Shown here in pieces: positions 46,145 through 59,496 of a stretch of 64,000 bases of DNA. A model generated the notes under the pieces. That model searched no databases and was not told the DNA's origin. It was given only the letters and a program-made list of their open reading frames with translations. Position numbers and translations under genes: made by a program. Position 1 is the first letter of the stretch; each line of letters opens with the position of its first letter. Source of the DNA: Rhododendron vialii. Lineage: Eukaryota > Streptophyta > Magnoliopsida > Ericales > Ericaceae. The stretch lies in NCBI RefSeq assembly GCF_030253575.1, contig NC_080559.1, positions 33,413,501-33,477,500 of the forward strand. Direction: 5' to 3'.

Positions 46145-49100
46145 AAGTTTGCATATAGGTGTATCTGAGCGTGTTCATATTTTCCCCCTCAGTTTTGTGC
46201 ATGGAGATGTAAAGCCAGAGAACTTTTTGCTTGGTCAGCCTGGAAGTTCTGATGCGAAAAAATTGTACTTAGTTGATCTTGGATTGGGTATGTTTTCTTT
46301 CCTGGCATTAAATTTCAAACAGTCATTTCATGTAATTGAAACATTCTCTTGAAGTTTTTTACTTTTACATTTGGAGCTTAAGTTCTTTATGGTCTTGAAT
46401 TCCTTCCTCAGCTTCAAGGTGGAGGGATTCATCTTCCGGTCATCACGTTGATTATGACCAAAAGCCTGACGTTTTCAGGTATTTCTTTCTCCATTCCCTT
46501 TATTTTTCACGGAAGTCACATTTTTACTTGGTTCCATAAACACCCTCTTGAGGTGGAAGCGTAACAATACTCCACGTGAGTATTTCTCGGAAATGCTAGA
46601 AATATTCCTAATTTCTTTTTATCTCATTGGTGGGGAGTTATTTTACTGTCTTAAACAGATTAAGGTGAGTCGCAGGTTTCTTACTTAATTTTGCTTGGTC
46701 TTTTAACACGGAAATTGATTCCATAGAATCTGCACCATCATGCATGATGTGTCATAGAATGCCATGATTTTACTTCCCTAATATATGTACCGTATATTGA
46801 CAGGGGGACCGTACGTTATGCGAGTGTTCATGCCCATTTGGGTAGGACAGGAAGCAGAAGGGATGACCTTGAGTCCCTAGCTTATACACTAATATTCCTT
46901 CTTAGAGGGAAGCTTCCATGGCAAGGCATTGTTGTAAGTTCATGTCTGATTTTTTGTTGCTCTTCTATTGTATCTTTCTTTCTTGAGACTTTTCGTTTTC
47001 TCCTTCACTTACAATCTGTGGTGGATTCTTGGGCTGCAGGGTGAAAATAAAGGATTCCTTGTTTGTAGAAAGAAGATGGGTACTTCCGCTGAGATGCTTT
47101 GTTGTTTATGTCCACCTCCTTTTCGACAATTTCTTGAAAGGGTGACCAACATGAAATTCGATGAAGAACCGGACTACTCGAAGCTTATTTCTCTTTTTGA
47201 AGGCAGCATAGGTCCCAACCCAGTATCGCTACCCGTTAGAATAGATGGCGCCTTGAAGGTTGTTGATTGTTTAGCGTGATGTTCATTGAGCTATTTTATG
47301 AAGTTTATGTCATTACCACCTCTATCTGTTGTTGAACCTTTAATGTGATATAGGTGGGCCAGAAAAGGGGGAGATTGCTTGTGGATTTGGAGGATGGTGC
47401 ACAGCCTCGCAAGAGAGTACGATTAGGTACTCCAGCTTCTCAGTGGATCTCTGTCTATAGTTCCAGAGTGCCAATGAAACAGAGGTAAATCCTTTGAGTT
47501 AAGCATTACAGGCTGCTGGTGTTTCTTAATTCACCCTCTCCCTCCAACCTCTGCCAGTAGCAATTGTAGGCAAAACATATCGAAAACTTTTTTGATACCA
47601 TCTTATGTATATCCCTACTGTAAGGATATTCATCAAACAATTGTAGTTTTGAAATTTTGCTCTCTTAGTTTTCTTCTTTTTTTTAAATTTCAAGTGTTTG
47701 ATTTGTAATTGTGTTATCCTCTTGTATCTTTTCTTTAGTGGACGCTGGTCCTCCGATTCTTGGGCTCTCTATTTGTTTCAGGAAAAATTATCTCCTGCCG
47801 TTAAAAGAAAAAATTATTTCCTTTTTCTGTGAAGATCTGAAATTAGCTTCTAATGTCAAACCCTGTAAACTCCCAGTTTCGGTGTCACGTGGGTAATCAT
47901 CTTCTCTCTGTTTGGAGAGACGCTTCATCATGTATGGTTTTTTGTCTGGGCTTCTGAACTTCATCTTAGATTGTCTGATTAATTTGTCAAGCTAAACTAC
48001 CTTTAATTGGGAATATTCAATAGTTTTTGTATGTTATTTTATTATTCTGTGGCATGCACTGAATGTTTTCATTTCTTTCTGAAGTAAGTCATTGCAGAGT
48101 TGATAAGTATCAATCGAACACTTAATTTTGTTCTTTTTGTGTACTCCTCTCCTATTAATCCTTTGACAGGGCCACAACAATGCTTTACCAGCTGTTGTTT
48201 GTGGATCTGTTTCACACTTACTGCATGGGAATGTCTTGTTTTCTTAATTACCAGTATTGTTTACTCTGCAGATATCACTTCAACGTAATGGATTCGAGAC
48301 TGTACCAGCATGCAGAGAAAGGAAAGGAAGATGGTTTGTACATTAGCTGCATAGCTTCTTCAGGAAATTTGTGGGCGGTTGTTATGGACGCAGTTACAGT
48401 TTTTACATCCCAGGTCTATGAGCTCTCACCTGTTTTCTTGCGCAAGGTAAGTGTTAATGTCCTTACCCTGAGTTCTGATGATTTCGCAAGTCAAAGATAT
48501 GTTTTGCCACTGAGTCCATCTTTCTTAATTCTTGATCAGGAGTGGATAATGGAGCAGTGGGACAAGAACTATTACATCACTTCATTTGCTGGCGCATGCA
48601 ATGGCAGTGCCTTTGTGGTAATGTCCAAGGGTGAGTGGAAAAGATTGTTTTTGGGAGTTGTCAAAGTTCACTATGGTTCTTCAAAAGATATGGTCTGAGA
48701 TGATGTAGTTCGGTACTCGCACTATTTGCTTTCATGAGTTAGGCCACTTTAGTAGCAAGATTCATTGAGCCACTACAAGAGCATTAGTCCTAGTTGAGTC
48801 ACTGATCGGCGCCCATTATTCTATGACTGGGAGTTTATTGTTACTAGTGTAGACAATAATGCAGCCTATTTGTGTACCTTTTCCGTTTTCGTTTTGAGGG
48901 TTTCCCTAAAAAATATAATCAAATTATTGACCTCCTCCATTCGTACATGTGTACAGCATGCGTCCTCAAAAAGCTATACGCAGTTCCCCATCTAGATTTA
49001 TTTTTGTTTTTCTTTGATATGCAATTAGTTTTGTACAAAGGCATTGGGGAATGATTGTCTAATGTCTAGGGTTCTTTGGTGATCCGACCACTGATATTTC

Positions 49101-50309
49101 CTTTTTCTTCTTTATGCTAAAGGCACGGCTTATACTCAACAGTCATACAAAGTTAGCGATGTATTTCCTTTCAAATGGATCAATAAGAAGTGGAAAGACG
49201 GCTTCTCTGTTACCTCCATGTCCACAGCTGGTAGCAGGTGGGGCGTTGTAATGTCCCGAAATGCTGGTTATTCTGACCAGGTACATTCTCTTGCAGTGAA
49301 ACCCTAATCATATAGCTAGGAATACACTTGACATCTTTTGTACTCTTTCTGCAGGTTGTTGAACTTGATTTCCTTTACCCAAGTGAAGGAATTCATAGAA
49401 GGTGGGAGAATGGATACCGAATAACATCAACTGCTGCAACGGCAGATCAAACTGCAATTATTCTTAGTACGTCCAAGAGGAAATTACAAGATGTTACTCA
49501 AGAAACTTTGCGAACATCAGCCTTTCCTAGCACTCACGTTAAGGTACCTTTATTGATGCAATTGCCTTTTCAGTAGAGTTTCAACTGCAGAACTGCTCGG
49601 TATTTGAATCAACAGATCACATATGCTTCTGCTAGTAAATGGAGAATTAACATTTCAAAGAAAACAATCATTTTATTTTATTTACTGAAACATAGGTGAA
49701 CTCAGCTTATGGTTACAACTTAAACTATGCTCTCTCATTTGAAGATTTAACTTAGCAGTTTATCTCAACTGTACAAGCATACTCCAAAAATCACTAATTT
49801 CCTGTTCAGAGTAATAGCGGCATTGTTTGCTTGGGCTGCTCTTTAATTGAACAGGGCAAATTCATATGTTATCGCCTTCATTTCCCTTAATTTAGTGCTT
49901 ATTAAAATATTGGGTATTCAGTATTGACTTTAGGATGTGTTTGGAATCTGGATCATGAGCTTGTGACGGGATTACGGAGGAGAAGGAAAAGGAAACCATA
50001 AGAAGATAATGAAATGGAGTCTAATTTGTTGCCTTAATTCATCTTTATGATTCTTTCCCTTTGTATGTTTGTGCACCCATCAATCACCCCAACACGGCCT
50101 TAATGCAATAGCTGAGCAATAAAGCATTTTCACGCTTATGGCTGTGCATGTGTAGACATTTAATTCTGGCAGTATCAGTTATCTTGCAAGAATTGGCGAC
50201 CCTGTTTAATTTCCTTGTCATGCAGTTACACTTGATTTTGCTTTCACAGGATAAATGGTCAAATAATTTGTACATCTCATCCATCTGTTATGGGAGAACA
50301 ACATCTTGA
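44299..50309 (+). CDS. MUT9-like / photoregulatory protein kinase, casein kinase 1 type (16 coding exons)
   Basis: Ser/Thr kinase of the plant MLK/PPK family, nuclear kinases known to phosphorylate histone H3 Thr3 and light or clock factors. Exons: 44299-44697, 45272-45397, 45524-45597, 45696-45765, 45881-45936, 46017-46088, 46193-46287, 46412-46478, 46804-46933, 47040-47258, 47354-47484, 48272-48446, 48540-48630, 49123-49280, 49355-49543, 50250-50309. All have GT/AG borders and join in frame to 703 aa, the usual family length (about 680-710). N-terminus is basic with GRGRGRG (likely nuclear). Kinase motifs: [12 protein letters not shown] (148-159), K179, [12 protein letters not shown] with D271, DLG with D294, and the CK1-type [14 protein letters not shown] and [12 protein letters not shown] conserved C-terminal domain follows ([35 protein letters not shown]). 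It ends [12 protein letters not shown]. The upstream ATG at 44289 is out of frame. It resembles MLK4 (At3g13670) by length; the exact orthologue is unsettled. Confidence 0.93.
46120..46144. repeat. CA microsatellite in a kinase intron
   Basis: Run of ca dinucleotides between coding exons 6 and 7, shortly after the donor site. Confidence 0.85.
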
Positions 50310-51177
50310 AGTACGAGAAATGAAAGGAGAAACTCAACTAACTGGTATGTTACCTCTGGCTAGTCCAGCTGTTATACGTCTATGTATTTCTTGCCTATCA
50401 AACCTCAAAACCTTCAATCGTCTCGGAACTCTATCTATATCACATTGACCAATGAATAATCTTTTTCCTTTTTGTTTCCCGAATGGGATGGAATTTTATC
50501 GTGTATAAAGCCGTCTCGACTTCTTTTTCTTCCAGTTTTTTTCCCCTTATAGTTCGATGCTTGGGAATTAAAATGTATATCTACATTTCCAACTATCAAA
50601 AATTTTGGTGGATTGCAAAACACATCGAAAGTACCTGAAACTTTTAGAACTTCATGAAAGATATGATGTCCCAATTTTTGGACTCTCTTAGGATGTGTCT
50701 GGATCATGGTTTCTCCATCGTTTGCTTTTCCCTTTGATAAATCAGCCCAAGTGATTGTTATCATGGTATGTATATGCCCCCAGATATTCATGACCTACAG
50801 TATCAGCTCAATTTATGTGTCGCCATGGAACGCAGTTGACAATATATGATTGCAACCGTGAAGCACCAATTTGTGTCAATAGATCGGTTTTGATTACATT
50901 AATCCTGGTTTTTTTACCTACCATTTTGATATGCACAGGTTGGCTCTTTTCTGAGGAAAAAATAACTGAGAAGAAGTGCTGGAAACTGCAATACATATGG
51001 ATGATTTGCTTACAGAAATATAGAGTTTATTAAATGGAGAGAGAACCCACAAAGAGACTTGATCTGGCGGCTGTTATGGCTTCCTATTTCCTGATCACGT
51101 CCAGAAAGTTGTTGATTGAGTTTCCCATAGGTTTACACTTCTCAATGTTGTACTCGTGTAGATCAAAATATGGTGAA
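50310..51177. other. 3' region of the kinase gene and intergenic DNA
   Basis: 3' UTR probably extends from 50310. No further gene recognised. Confidence 0.4.
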
Positions 51178-51186
51178 TTATGTAAT

Positions 51187-51580
51187 GCAGACGGCTTGTC
51201 TGCTGTTTGGGTGGTGGAGTGCACCCGTGCAGCGTGGCCAGCTCCGACCCGTTTTGTGCTAATTTCGATTATCATATTCCTTCACATTGCAGAGCTTATT
51301 GAGTTCAACCGTGGAATCAAAAATCAAGTCAGTCCGATTGGAAAAAAAGTACTCTTCAAGTTGTGTATTCCACCTGCCCAACACCTTTTGTTTTTGTGTA
51401 AACGTGCTATGATTAAATATTACTTGATATTCGATCGATTTGATTTTTCACGTGATTTTTGTACTCGATGAGCTCTGCAATGTGAATGACTCTAATAACC
51501 GAGATTGACCCAAAATGGGATCGGAGTTGGTTGGACTGCACAGGTGCAGTTCACCACCCAACGGCAGACGAACCGTTTCC
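51187..51580. mobile_element. Mutator-type MITE with 9-bp target duplication
   Basis: 394 bp. The left end gcagacggcttgtctgctg, tgggtggtggagtgcaccc pairs with the right end (reversed: acggttcgtctgccgt, tgggtggtgaactgcacc). The central part also has inverted cattgcagagctt / gagctctgcaatg. Exact ttatgtaat duplications at 51178-51186 and 51581-51589. The 145-codon open frame across its left half is not a gene. Confidence 0.86.
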
Positions 51581-51854
51581 TTATGTAATCAATAGAGTTA
51601 CTTTGCCCCAAAAAAAAAAAAAAAGACTGACGAATATAGCTTGAAAGCTCTTTAAGTTTGTTTGCATCTTTAAAGCTCGTAAAGTATTTGAATATAGCTT
51701 GAACAAATCGAGTTTGATACATTTTTTAAGCTCATTAATTTTTTTAATCAAGCTTGAACAAGTTATCGATGGACATTGGAAGTTCAACAAGACAACAGAG
51801 TTTTAAACAGACAAAAGAGAAACAAGGAGCAAAACATGCTAAAACAACTACTCC

Positions 51855-52040
51855 AGTTGCTGCCAAGTGCCTCGTGCCGAGCGGCTGATTCAGCCGTTTA
51901 TATTGGCAATCGACGGTTCGGATCTTGATCGAGCAATGGACGGCTCATATCTGTATGCACTCAGATTCAATTCGAATCGTCCATGCCAAGATAAACCACT
52001 GGATGTCGCTCGGCGCCCGCTTGGCAGGGGTGCTTGGCAA
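51855..52040. mobile_element. MITE of the ttggcaat-gacgg family
   Basis: The left arm gtgccgagcggctg ... tattggcaatcgacggttcg is the imperfect complement of the right arm ending gatgtcgctcggcgcccgct. Same core as the repeat at 33052-33272. Confidence 0.5.
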
Positions 52041-52253
52041 CATCCCTGGGTCGCCAATTCTAAGGAGACCAACACCCATCTCATCATCCATCACAATCTG
52101 CCTTGCAGATTGAGGTATCTCAATTTTAACTACGAGGGCTTTCTTGGCAACATCCTCGGGTTGCCAATTCTAAGGTGACCAACACCCATCTCATCATCCA
52201 TCACAATCTGCCTTGCAGATTGAGGTATCTCAATTGTAACTACGAGGGCTTTC
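52034..52253. repeat. 110-bp tandem duplication
   Basis: 52034-52143 and 52144-52253 are two copies of a 110-bp unit (ttggcaacatcc ... tacgagggctttc) with only about six differences. The minus strand stays open across both, but I recognise no protein family. Confidence 0.85.
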
Positions 52254-53620
52254 GCATACTCTTGCACTTTGATTAGCTTGCCGATGTATATGAGTTTTTT
52301 TTTTTTCCAATCGGTAGGAGAGATTACTATATTATGTATGAAGTACAAAGCACAAATTACAGAACACTACATCTATTGAGGGATCACGAGATAATCAAGT
52401 CTAACAACTGAACCAACATGATAAATAAGTTCATCAAAGAAATCACAATCACTATAAGCCCAACTAGACTACAAACCCATTAAGGGGAGAAATAACCCTA
52501 ACAAATACAAAGAAAAGAATACGCATACGCAGGTGGAAAAATTCGAACTCTTGACCTCCTAGTGAGATGCAAGAGTCATGACCAACTGAGGCTAGAGCTA
52601 GCCTCCGTTGAAGTATGAGTTAGAGTAGCACTAGTATGGGTCTAAGATGGATTTTGAAGTCCTCCATAAGCGCCCAAAGAATCGAAGATTATGAACATGG
52701 TTGCCAATTTGCGCTTGACATTGTCAATTTCGTTCACCATAACCCACTGACATTGTCAATTAGTACTAAGTTGGGCATGCACTAGTTCTATGATATTTAA
52801 TCGGTAGGCCATTGAGTTGATTTTGCACAGATTTGTTGGGGGCCCACTTTTGAATTCCACACAGTTGTTTCAATTCGTTAATTTATTTTAAAACATTTTT
52901 TTTTTTAAGAATTCCATAAAAAATTAACCCAATCGGATACATGTAAGTAACGTTGATATGGATATTTTGTTTTCTTTTCTCTAACAACAGCTTGTGCGCC
53001 CCCAAAAGCATAAAACTTGTGTAGGTAACTACATTCATCATATAAAATAACTATATTCCGTACAAAGCAAAGGGCATTTTCTTTTCTTTAGTACAAAAGG
53101 CAAGTATTAATAAAATGACTTTGACTAATTCAATTCAACGTTCCTTTATTCCCGTTTTTATTATTAGTCTTTATTAAAAGAGTTACTCCGTATATATTAT
53201 GTAAGTTAACTTTTCATTTTCATTGATTACTTATTTATGATTTTATTTCTTATCGATTTTTGGACAGGTGTTTTGCTAAATTTAACCAAAAAAAGAAAAA
53301 AAGAAAAATGGGGCCAAGGGATAGATAGCATGAGAGTTTTTGACGATGAAGCTAGAATCTATGGATCTCCCCACCGAGAAATTTTTGGGCGTCGGATGAG
53401 TGTCATGTAGCTGTGCTCACGTGTTCATAAATTCTTGCTTTCACGTGTTCAGTACAAAATATAGACGAAAGACGACACAAGTACTATTTTTATGAGGGAG
53501 AAAACAAAGGATCACCCTTATGTAAGGTGGGCCCCTCTTAATTTTGTAGTAATCCTTAACGGTAAAAGATCTTTCAATCACTATACTAATTAGTAAATTA
53601 CCGATAGCGATATATGATAA
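52254..53620. other. Intergenic DNA
   Basis: AT-rich, no gene recognised. Confidence 0.4.
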
Positions 53621-53850
53621 GGATCCGGCGGCTCTTCTGCAGTCAACTGTACTGCAGAGAAGAGAAGGTTGTGTTGTTCAATATAAATTATTCATTTTAA
53701 TAATCAATGGTTATGATTTGTTAAATTTTTTACCGGTAAAAGTCTTTTATTGTCAGTAATAGATTGAAAACAAATCTGGACCGCTAAAAATACCATTCGA
53801 TGGTTGCGATTACTTGAACCGCACATCTGAACGGCGGCAGACAAGCCAAG
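53621..53850. repeat. Interspersed repeat, copy 2 (ggatccggc family)
   Basis: Diverged relative of 20861-21060, with the same order of motifs (ggatccggc, gtcaact, taataatcaatggtt, ttttaccggtaaaa, taaaaataccat, tggttgcgat). Confidence 0.55.
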
Positions 53851-55041
53851 ATTCATTAGATAACATTTTCTTGCCTTTCTTCTATGATCATATTCTGGCA
53901 TGACACGCATGAGAGATGTTCAAGAATCAATTTCCCCCGATTATATTGGCTAAAAAACAGCTTACGTTAGACTTAGACCCCCTTTTTAATATCTAAAATT
54001 ATAGGTGGATCTGGAAAGAGAACTCCAAACCCCGAGGGATTGACCTGGTCGATGATGAAGGCCTAGGACTTAGGAGTTTATTTATTCTTGTGTTTCAGGT
54101 TTTAAACTTTTCAAGAGCTATATCAATTCTCGATTTTGTCTCGAATTTAATTAGACTCCGCCAGTAGACGCTGTAATTAATAACCCTTTGCAAAATCGAT
54201 TTGCGCATAAACTACACTCCGAGGTTGTTCCTCCAAACCCGGTAATACTTTTGAGGAGGAGAAAACAGTGGGGAAGGTCGATCCCATCACAGGACCTCAT
54301 CAAGAATGCGACCCTGGTTTAGTTTATTAGGCATATTGTCACCATCATGCGTACGTTTACCTGTATCAATCTTCTGACCTTGATGGGGCATTATCTCCTA
54401 TGGTTGGAGCCATCTGATATATCTAATTAATAACAGGATTAGATTAATGTAAATAAGTTGAATTTAAGCTGTATGGATGGGTTAACCTAACAGCCCTAGA
54501 TGAAGTTAAGGGAGGATGCCCCTTGTTCCCCATGGAAAGGATTGTATTATATCACCTGGTGATGATCATGTCATTTAATCCCGGCCTTTGATTTTTTTTT
54601 TTTTTTTTCTCTTAAGCCATGATCGAAAAATGACCTCCAACCCCTGTATCTCATTATTTAACCTAGGCGAATCAAACATAAAAAAACTAGTCTCATACTA
54701 TATAGTACAATCTAATCTATTATCTCGAGGTACTACTCTACATGTTTCCTCCATACTCATCTTCCATTCCACGGTTTTCAATCATTTTATAATATAATTT
54801 GGCAATTGATCGATACGGTGTCCAATGAGTTTTAAAATATGCCTTGAGAATTTTGTTTAGCATTTTAATAGGTTTAAACGAACGTCATTCAAGGCGTGAT
54901 TTCATATCTTATGTCATTTTGAAATACATCTAATTAGGCGCTTATTGACGATATTCCAATCCGAAACCGAGAGAAAATCTTGGTTTAAATTCATTTTACA
55001 CGACAATTAAGCTAATCTAGAATTAATTATTAACAAACTGA
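53851..55041. other. Intergenic DNA
   Basis: No gene or defined element recognised up to the start of the 3.9-kb tandem duplication. Confidence 0.4.
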
Positions 55042-55626
55042 ACAGTAGTTGAGTTGGAATAGCATGATTCGATTTCGTTCGGCAAGTTCTCATTAGTCCC
55101 TTGTAAATCTGGTTCCGTAAAATGTTGTAGCACTTTTCATAACTTACAATATTCAGGTCATCTTACCGCATATAATTCACGAGGACCGATTCCACGATGG
55201 GAAGTCCGAATAAACTTGGCACATAGCCCATCTTATAAATTGGTCTCATAAGAATTGATAGTACTTGAGAGGCTTCGAACCTTAATATATATTTGGAGGG
55301 AGCAAAAAACCGTAATTAAGTCTCAAGGCTTCATTAGGGTCTGGCCAACCCTTGGTATAGAAAATATTGTAGCCCCTTCAAGAATTTTATTTTATGTTTT
55401 CAAGTGGGGCTGTAACCGAACCAAACTGCTCACGAGCAGCTAGAGGCTCGGCTAGGCTTGAGTTTTGGGCTTGTTTAGTATACGAGTTGAGCTTAACAAC
55501 TCAAAAACTTGGTTCGGTTCAAAAAAGTAGGCTCGGCTCATTTATAGAGGTTCGTTTCGTAAATTAATCAGACTCGACTCGTTTACAAATGAGCTGAGCT
55601 CGAACTCAAATTTTTGACTCATTTAA

Positions 55627-55970
55627 TTACGTGTTGAGCTCGAACATAACAAAGCTAGACTTGTATACAACCCTATAATATCCACCATAATCCCAACAAA
55701 ACCTAAGTAAACTCACCATTTGGTCCCCCATTACAAAAGTCTCGTGTCCCAAATCGCACGCAAGAATCATCAGCCCAGTTACCCCACTTGGAAAACGTAC
55801 GTCTCGTCCTATGTGATCTTCCAACTTGGTTGACTTTGAATATGGATCCCAATACAGGGCCTCTGAAACCCCGCTTTCCTATGGCCGGCGGTATTGCAGG
55901 ATAGCGGACTCCGTCCGGACGGAAGGAACTACCATTTTTGGAAAGTGGGGTGTTACAGGGCCTTGTCCCA
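55627..55970 (-). pseudogene. Unidentified frame, interrupted copy (unit I)
   Basis: The minus strand encodes LEDHIGRDVRFPSGVTGLM and CDLGHETFVMGDQ, the same as 59497-59841, but with a TAG in place of a Ser codon in the upstream part. I do not recognise the protein. The break in one copy argues against a conserved gene. Confidence 0.3.
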
Positions 55971-56554
55971 AGAATTCAATATGAGATTAGCTGCTCTCCA
56001 TATCCCATACCTCTATACACCTCCTTGAGCATCGATCTCTAACTCATCTTCAAAACTCCAAAATAGAGAATGGATGTAACATATTGGAGGGAGATTTTGC
56101 AATTTATTCGCATTTTTTTTTTGCATTTTATGAGAGAATCTAGAAGGGACCTATCGTACTTTTAGAGATTTTATCTCCAAAATAGGAGTAGGGTCTCCAT
56201 ATTTGGAGAACCAAAGACAATTTGGAGATCCTTTCAATTCATTCACATCTCGCACCAAAAATTATGATCTAAACCTTTTACTTTGTGGAGCACGCAACCA
56301 ACTAAAAGCATACAAAATCTCAGTATGATCGGATACCGCTAGACACGAAAAAGGAGTAGTTTTTTCGTTCTGTAAATTGTAAGGTTAAACTGTAAAACAT
56401 ATTTGCAATTCATTTTGCGTAACAATTGGCAACGTTTTAGCGCATCTATCAATCTCCGATCTTACTTTATATTTTGTAGACCTGTTGTTGTTTGTATTTT
56501 CTACGAGTCATAGTTTTGGACCCGAGGATCGAGCAAATTAAAATTGAGTATGGA

Positions 56555-56862
56555 GGTACGTAGGAAATACTACAATACACATCTTTTATTTGGGTGTGTA
56601 TCATATGCACCTCCTAAAATGTTATGAATTATAGAGAAAATGTTACGAATCGTATTGTTAAAAAGCTACGTATCATATAAAGGTTACGAGATACATCAAA
56701 ATGTTGTGAATCATAATGAAAATGTTACGAATCGTACTGCAGAAAAATTATAAATTCTAGAACAAAAGTTAAGAAACCCGCTAAAATGTTATGAATGAAC
56801 CATAAAATAGGTGCATATGGTACATCCTTTTAAAAAGTGTGTATTGTAGACTTTCCCGAGGT
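56555..56862. mobile_element. MITE present only in duplication unit I
   Basis: 308 bp with inverted ends (gaaatactacaatacacat; right end tgtgtattgtagactttc) and inner catatgcacct / aggtgcatatg. Flanked by tatgga (56549-56554 and 56863-56868). Unit II reads straight through (gagtatggaacatgg near 60645), the empty site. Repeated atgttacgaatcgta motifs inside. Confidence 0.82.
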
Positions 56863-57191
56863 TATGGAACATGGAGAGCAATTCATTCATATTTTTTATT
56901 TAGTCCCAAGGGATACATCCAGCGAGTTTCTTGACAGAATGTAAGGGCTTGTTTGTTTTTGGTACTCAAATTCCCTTGCGTATGGTCTCCAATAATTTTT
57001 TTTATATATCTCTTTTCACTCATTACTCTTAAAAACCTCTCTCAAAACCAACAAGGTCCAAGTGATTTACATTTTTGAGCTTATATATTTGACAATGGAC
57101 GTCACACAAAAATCTTTAAAATTACTCAAGATTTGTGCGATCGTTAATTTTCATTTAAAACATAAATCCGATCGTGAACCTTGAAGAAAAA

Positions 57192-57371
57192 ATGAACTTA
57201 TTCTTGGAAAAATCCAACTTCCAAGGAGAAAGAATGGTCTTCAACAAGGTAAAAGTCTACCTTCAAGAATTAGAAGACAAAATGGATTTGAAAGAATACT
57301 TAGGCTTGGAAGAAGGATTCGATTGGTGGTTTGAAGAAGAAGAAGACTTTGAAGACGAAGGATTCAACTAG
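57192..57371 (+). CDS. Hypothetical small acidic/aromatic ORF, unit I
   Basis: 59 aa from ATG. It holds LEKSNFQGERMVFNKVKVYL then QELEDKMDLKEYL and a C-terminal EGFDWWFEEEEDFEDEGF. The paralogue in unit II (60969-61154) stays open with mostly conservative changes. Downstream, 57440-57590 repeats the YLQELEDKMDLEE ... FDWWFKEEEDFE unit in another frame, so the locus has internal duplication. No family recognised, no promoter or intron signs; it may be a transposon fragment. Confidence 0.25.
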   Translation: MNLFLEKSNFQGERMVFNKVKVYLQELEDKMDLKEYLGLEEGFDWWFEEEEDFEDEGFN

Positions 57372-59496
57372 TGGTTCGAAGAATTCGAAGAAGAAGAAGA
57401 CTTTGAAGATGAAGGATTCGACTGGTGGCCTCCATACGATTGCAATTTTAATGGAACAAAAAGTAAAAGCCTACCTCCAAGAACTAGAAGACAAAATGGA
57501 TTTGGAAGAATGCTTGGGCATAGAAAAAAGATTCGATTGGTGGTTCAAAGAAGAAGAAGACTTTGAAGCAAAGGATTCGACTGGTGGCTCTCATACTATT
57601 GCGATTTTAATGGAACGGAAAAATAGCAATAAAAAAAGAAGATAAATAAAAAAAACTTATTAACTTAGGACGGCATAATTAGCCAAGAAAAATTTCGTTG
57701 ATTTTTCCGAGTCATTTTCTTGATGTCCAAACAAATGAATGACTGAGTTCACTATTGACGTCATAGAGCAGCCTCTACAGAGAGTCAACGGTCCCTCTTC
57801 TGCCATTATTCGGACACACATGGTTTCAAAGTCAACGTCATATGCGGAGAGGAAAAGTATTCGCTGTTCCTGCGACACCACGTTGTCATACTATTTATCT
57901 ATCCTTAACTGCCGCCAACCCTACTCTTAGGTACGGTAGACTCTCAAACGTAGAGTGAGGGGCCCGCCATATAATATCATGAACAGCAAGACTACCCCAC
58001 CGAACACACCTCACCAACTATCTCGACAATTAATAGTTTCGAATTTTAAAAAAATTCTTTCCCGCAAGAATACGCTTTCACATACCCGAATTTTGTGACC
58101 GTGATACCCTCATGAAATGGGATGTCAACAGGGGTTTTTTTTTTATTTACTGTTTCGTTTTGCTGAAGTACAATAAATTATTCAGAAACGAATAATTTAT
58201 ATGTTTGATGTGCCGATTTAATAACTTCTAATAAGATGTAATCTTCAACTTTATCAACGTCCAAATCACGATAATATTGGACTTATTGGTTGTAGTATGA
58301 TGCGGTGCGTGAGTGTGACACATTGGTTTTGTACGTATAAAGTAGTTATGCTCATTCAATGCACGGAGACGAAAATAAAACATTAGTGATAATTTTTTCT
58401 CTATTGTCATGTGCATCAGTGGATTGACATATATTACTCTTGAATTTTACTCTATTTTCTATTTACTCCTCTTTTTGAAAGAATTGATTTTCTTGTATAT
58501 ATACGTATGTGTGTATGTATGTACGTACGTGTGTGTATGTATATATATTCTCAAAAAAAATAAGAAAATTCAGCAAAAAAAATAAATAATAACAAAGAAA
58601 GAAAGAAAAAGATAGGTTTCAAACAAAATAAAGTATCTATTTATTATGTTCTTGATTGAAATTAGTTTTCTTTTCAAACAAAATATTTAAATTCTGTAAA
58701 AATTGTAGAATTATAAATAAAAAGATGAAAAAATGAGAATGTAGAGAGAGAGAGAGAGAGTTGAGGAAAGAGTTTCTTTTTGTCTTAGGTAATTACATGC
58801 TTTTAGTATCATTCTCTTATTTTATGTCAAAAATAAAATAAAATGACGTGCGTGGTTGCACTTGAAGCCAAGGCCGCTTCAAGCACAAGTCAAGTAAAAC
58901 TCTTTGCTACAGTAGTTGAGTTGGAATATAGAGCATGATTCGATTTCGTTCGGCAAGTTCTCATTAGTCCCTTGTAAATCTGGTTCCGTAAAATGTTGTA
59001 GCACTTTTCATAACTTACAATATTCAGGTTATCTTACCGCATATAATTCATGAGGACCGATTCCACGATGGAAAGTCCGAATAAACTTGGCACATAGCCC
59101 ATCTTATAAATTGGTCTCATAAGAATTGATAGTACTTGAGAGGCTTCGAACCTCAATATATATTTGGAGGGAGCAAAAACCGTAATTAAGTCTCAAGGCT
59201 TCATTAGGGTCTGGCCAACCCTTTGGTATAGAAAATATTGTAGCCCCTTCAAGAATTTTATTTTATGTTTTCAAGTGGGGCTGTAACCAAACCAAACTGC
59301 TCACAAGCAGCTAGAGGCTCGGCTAGGCTTGAGTTTTGGACTTGTTTAGTATACGAGCTGAGCTTAACAACTCAAAACTCGGTTCGGCTAAAAAAAGTAG
59401 GCTTAGCTCATTTATAGAGGTTCGTTTCGTAAATTAATTAGACTCGACTCGTTTACAGATGAGCTGAGCTCGAACTCAAATTTTTGGCTCATTTAA

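Larger units (their letters stand above)
55042..58910. repeat. Tandem segmental duplication, unit I
   Basis: About 3.87 kb, nearly collinear with 58911-62473. Both begin acagtagttgagttggaat and end aagtaaaactctttgctac. Unit I carries a 308-bp MITE and an extra internal repeat that unit II lacks. 55390-55670 is a common plant repeat type (ggctcggct, gagctgagctcgaactc). Confidence 0.92.

Noticed and set aside
51034..51471. 145-codon open frame
   Set aside because: Its right half lies in the 9-bp-flanked MITE at 51187-51580; composition is not gene-like.
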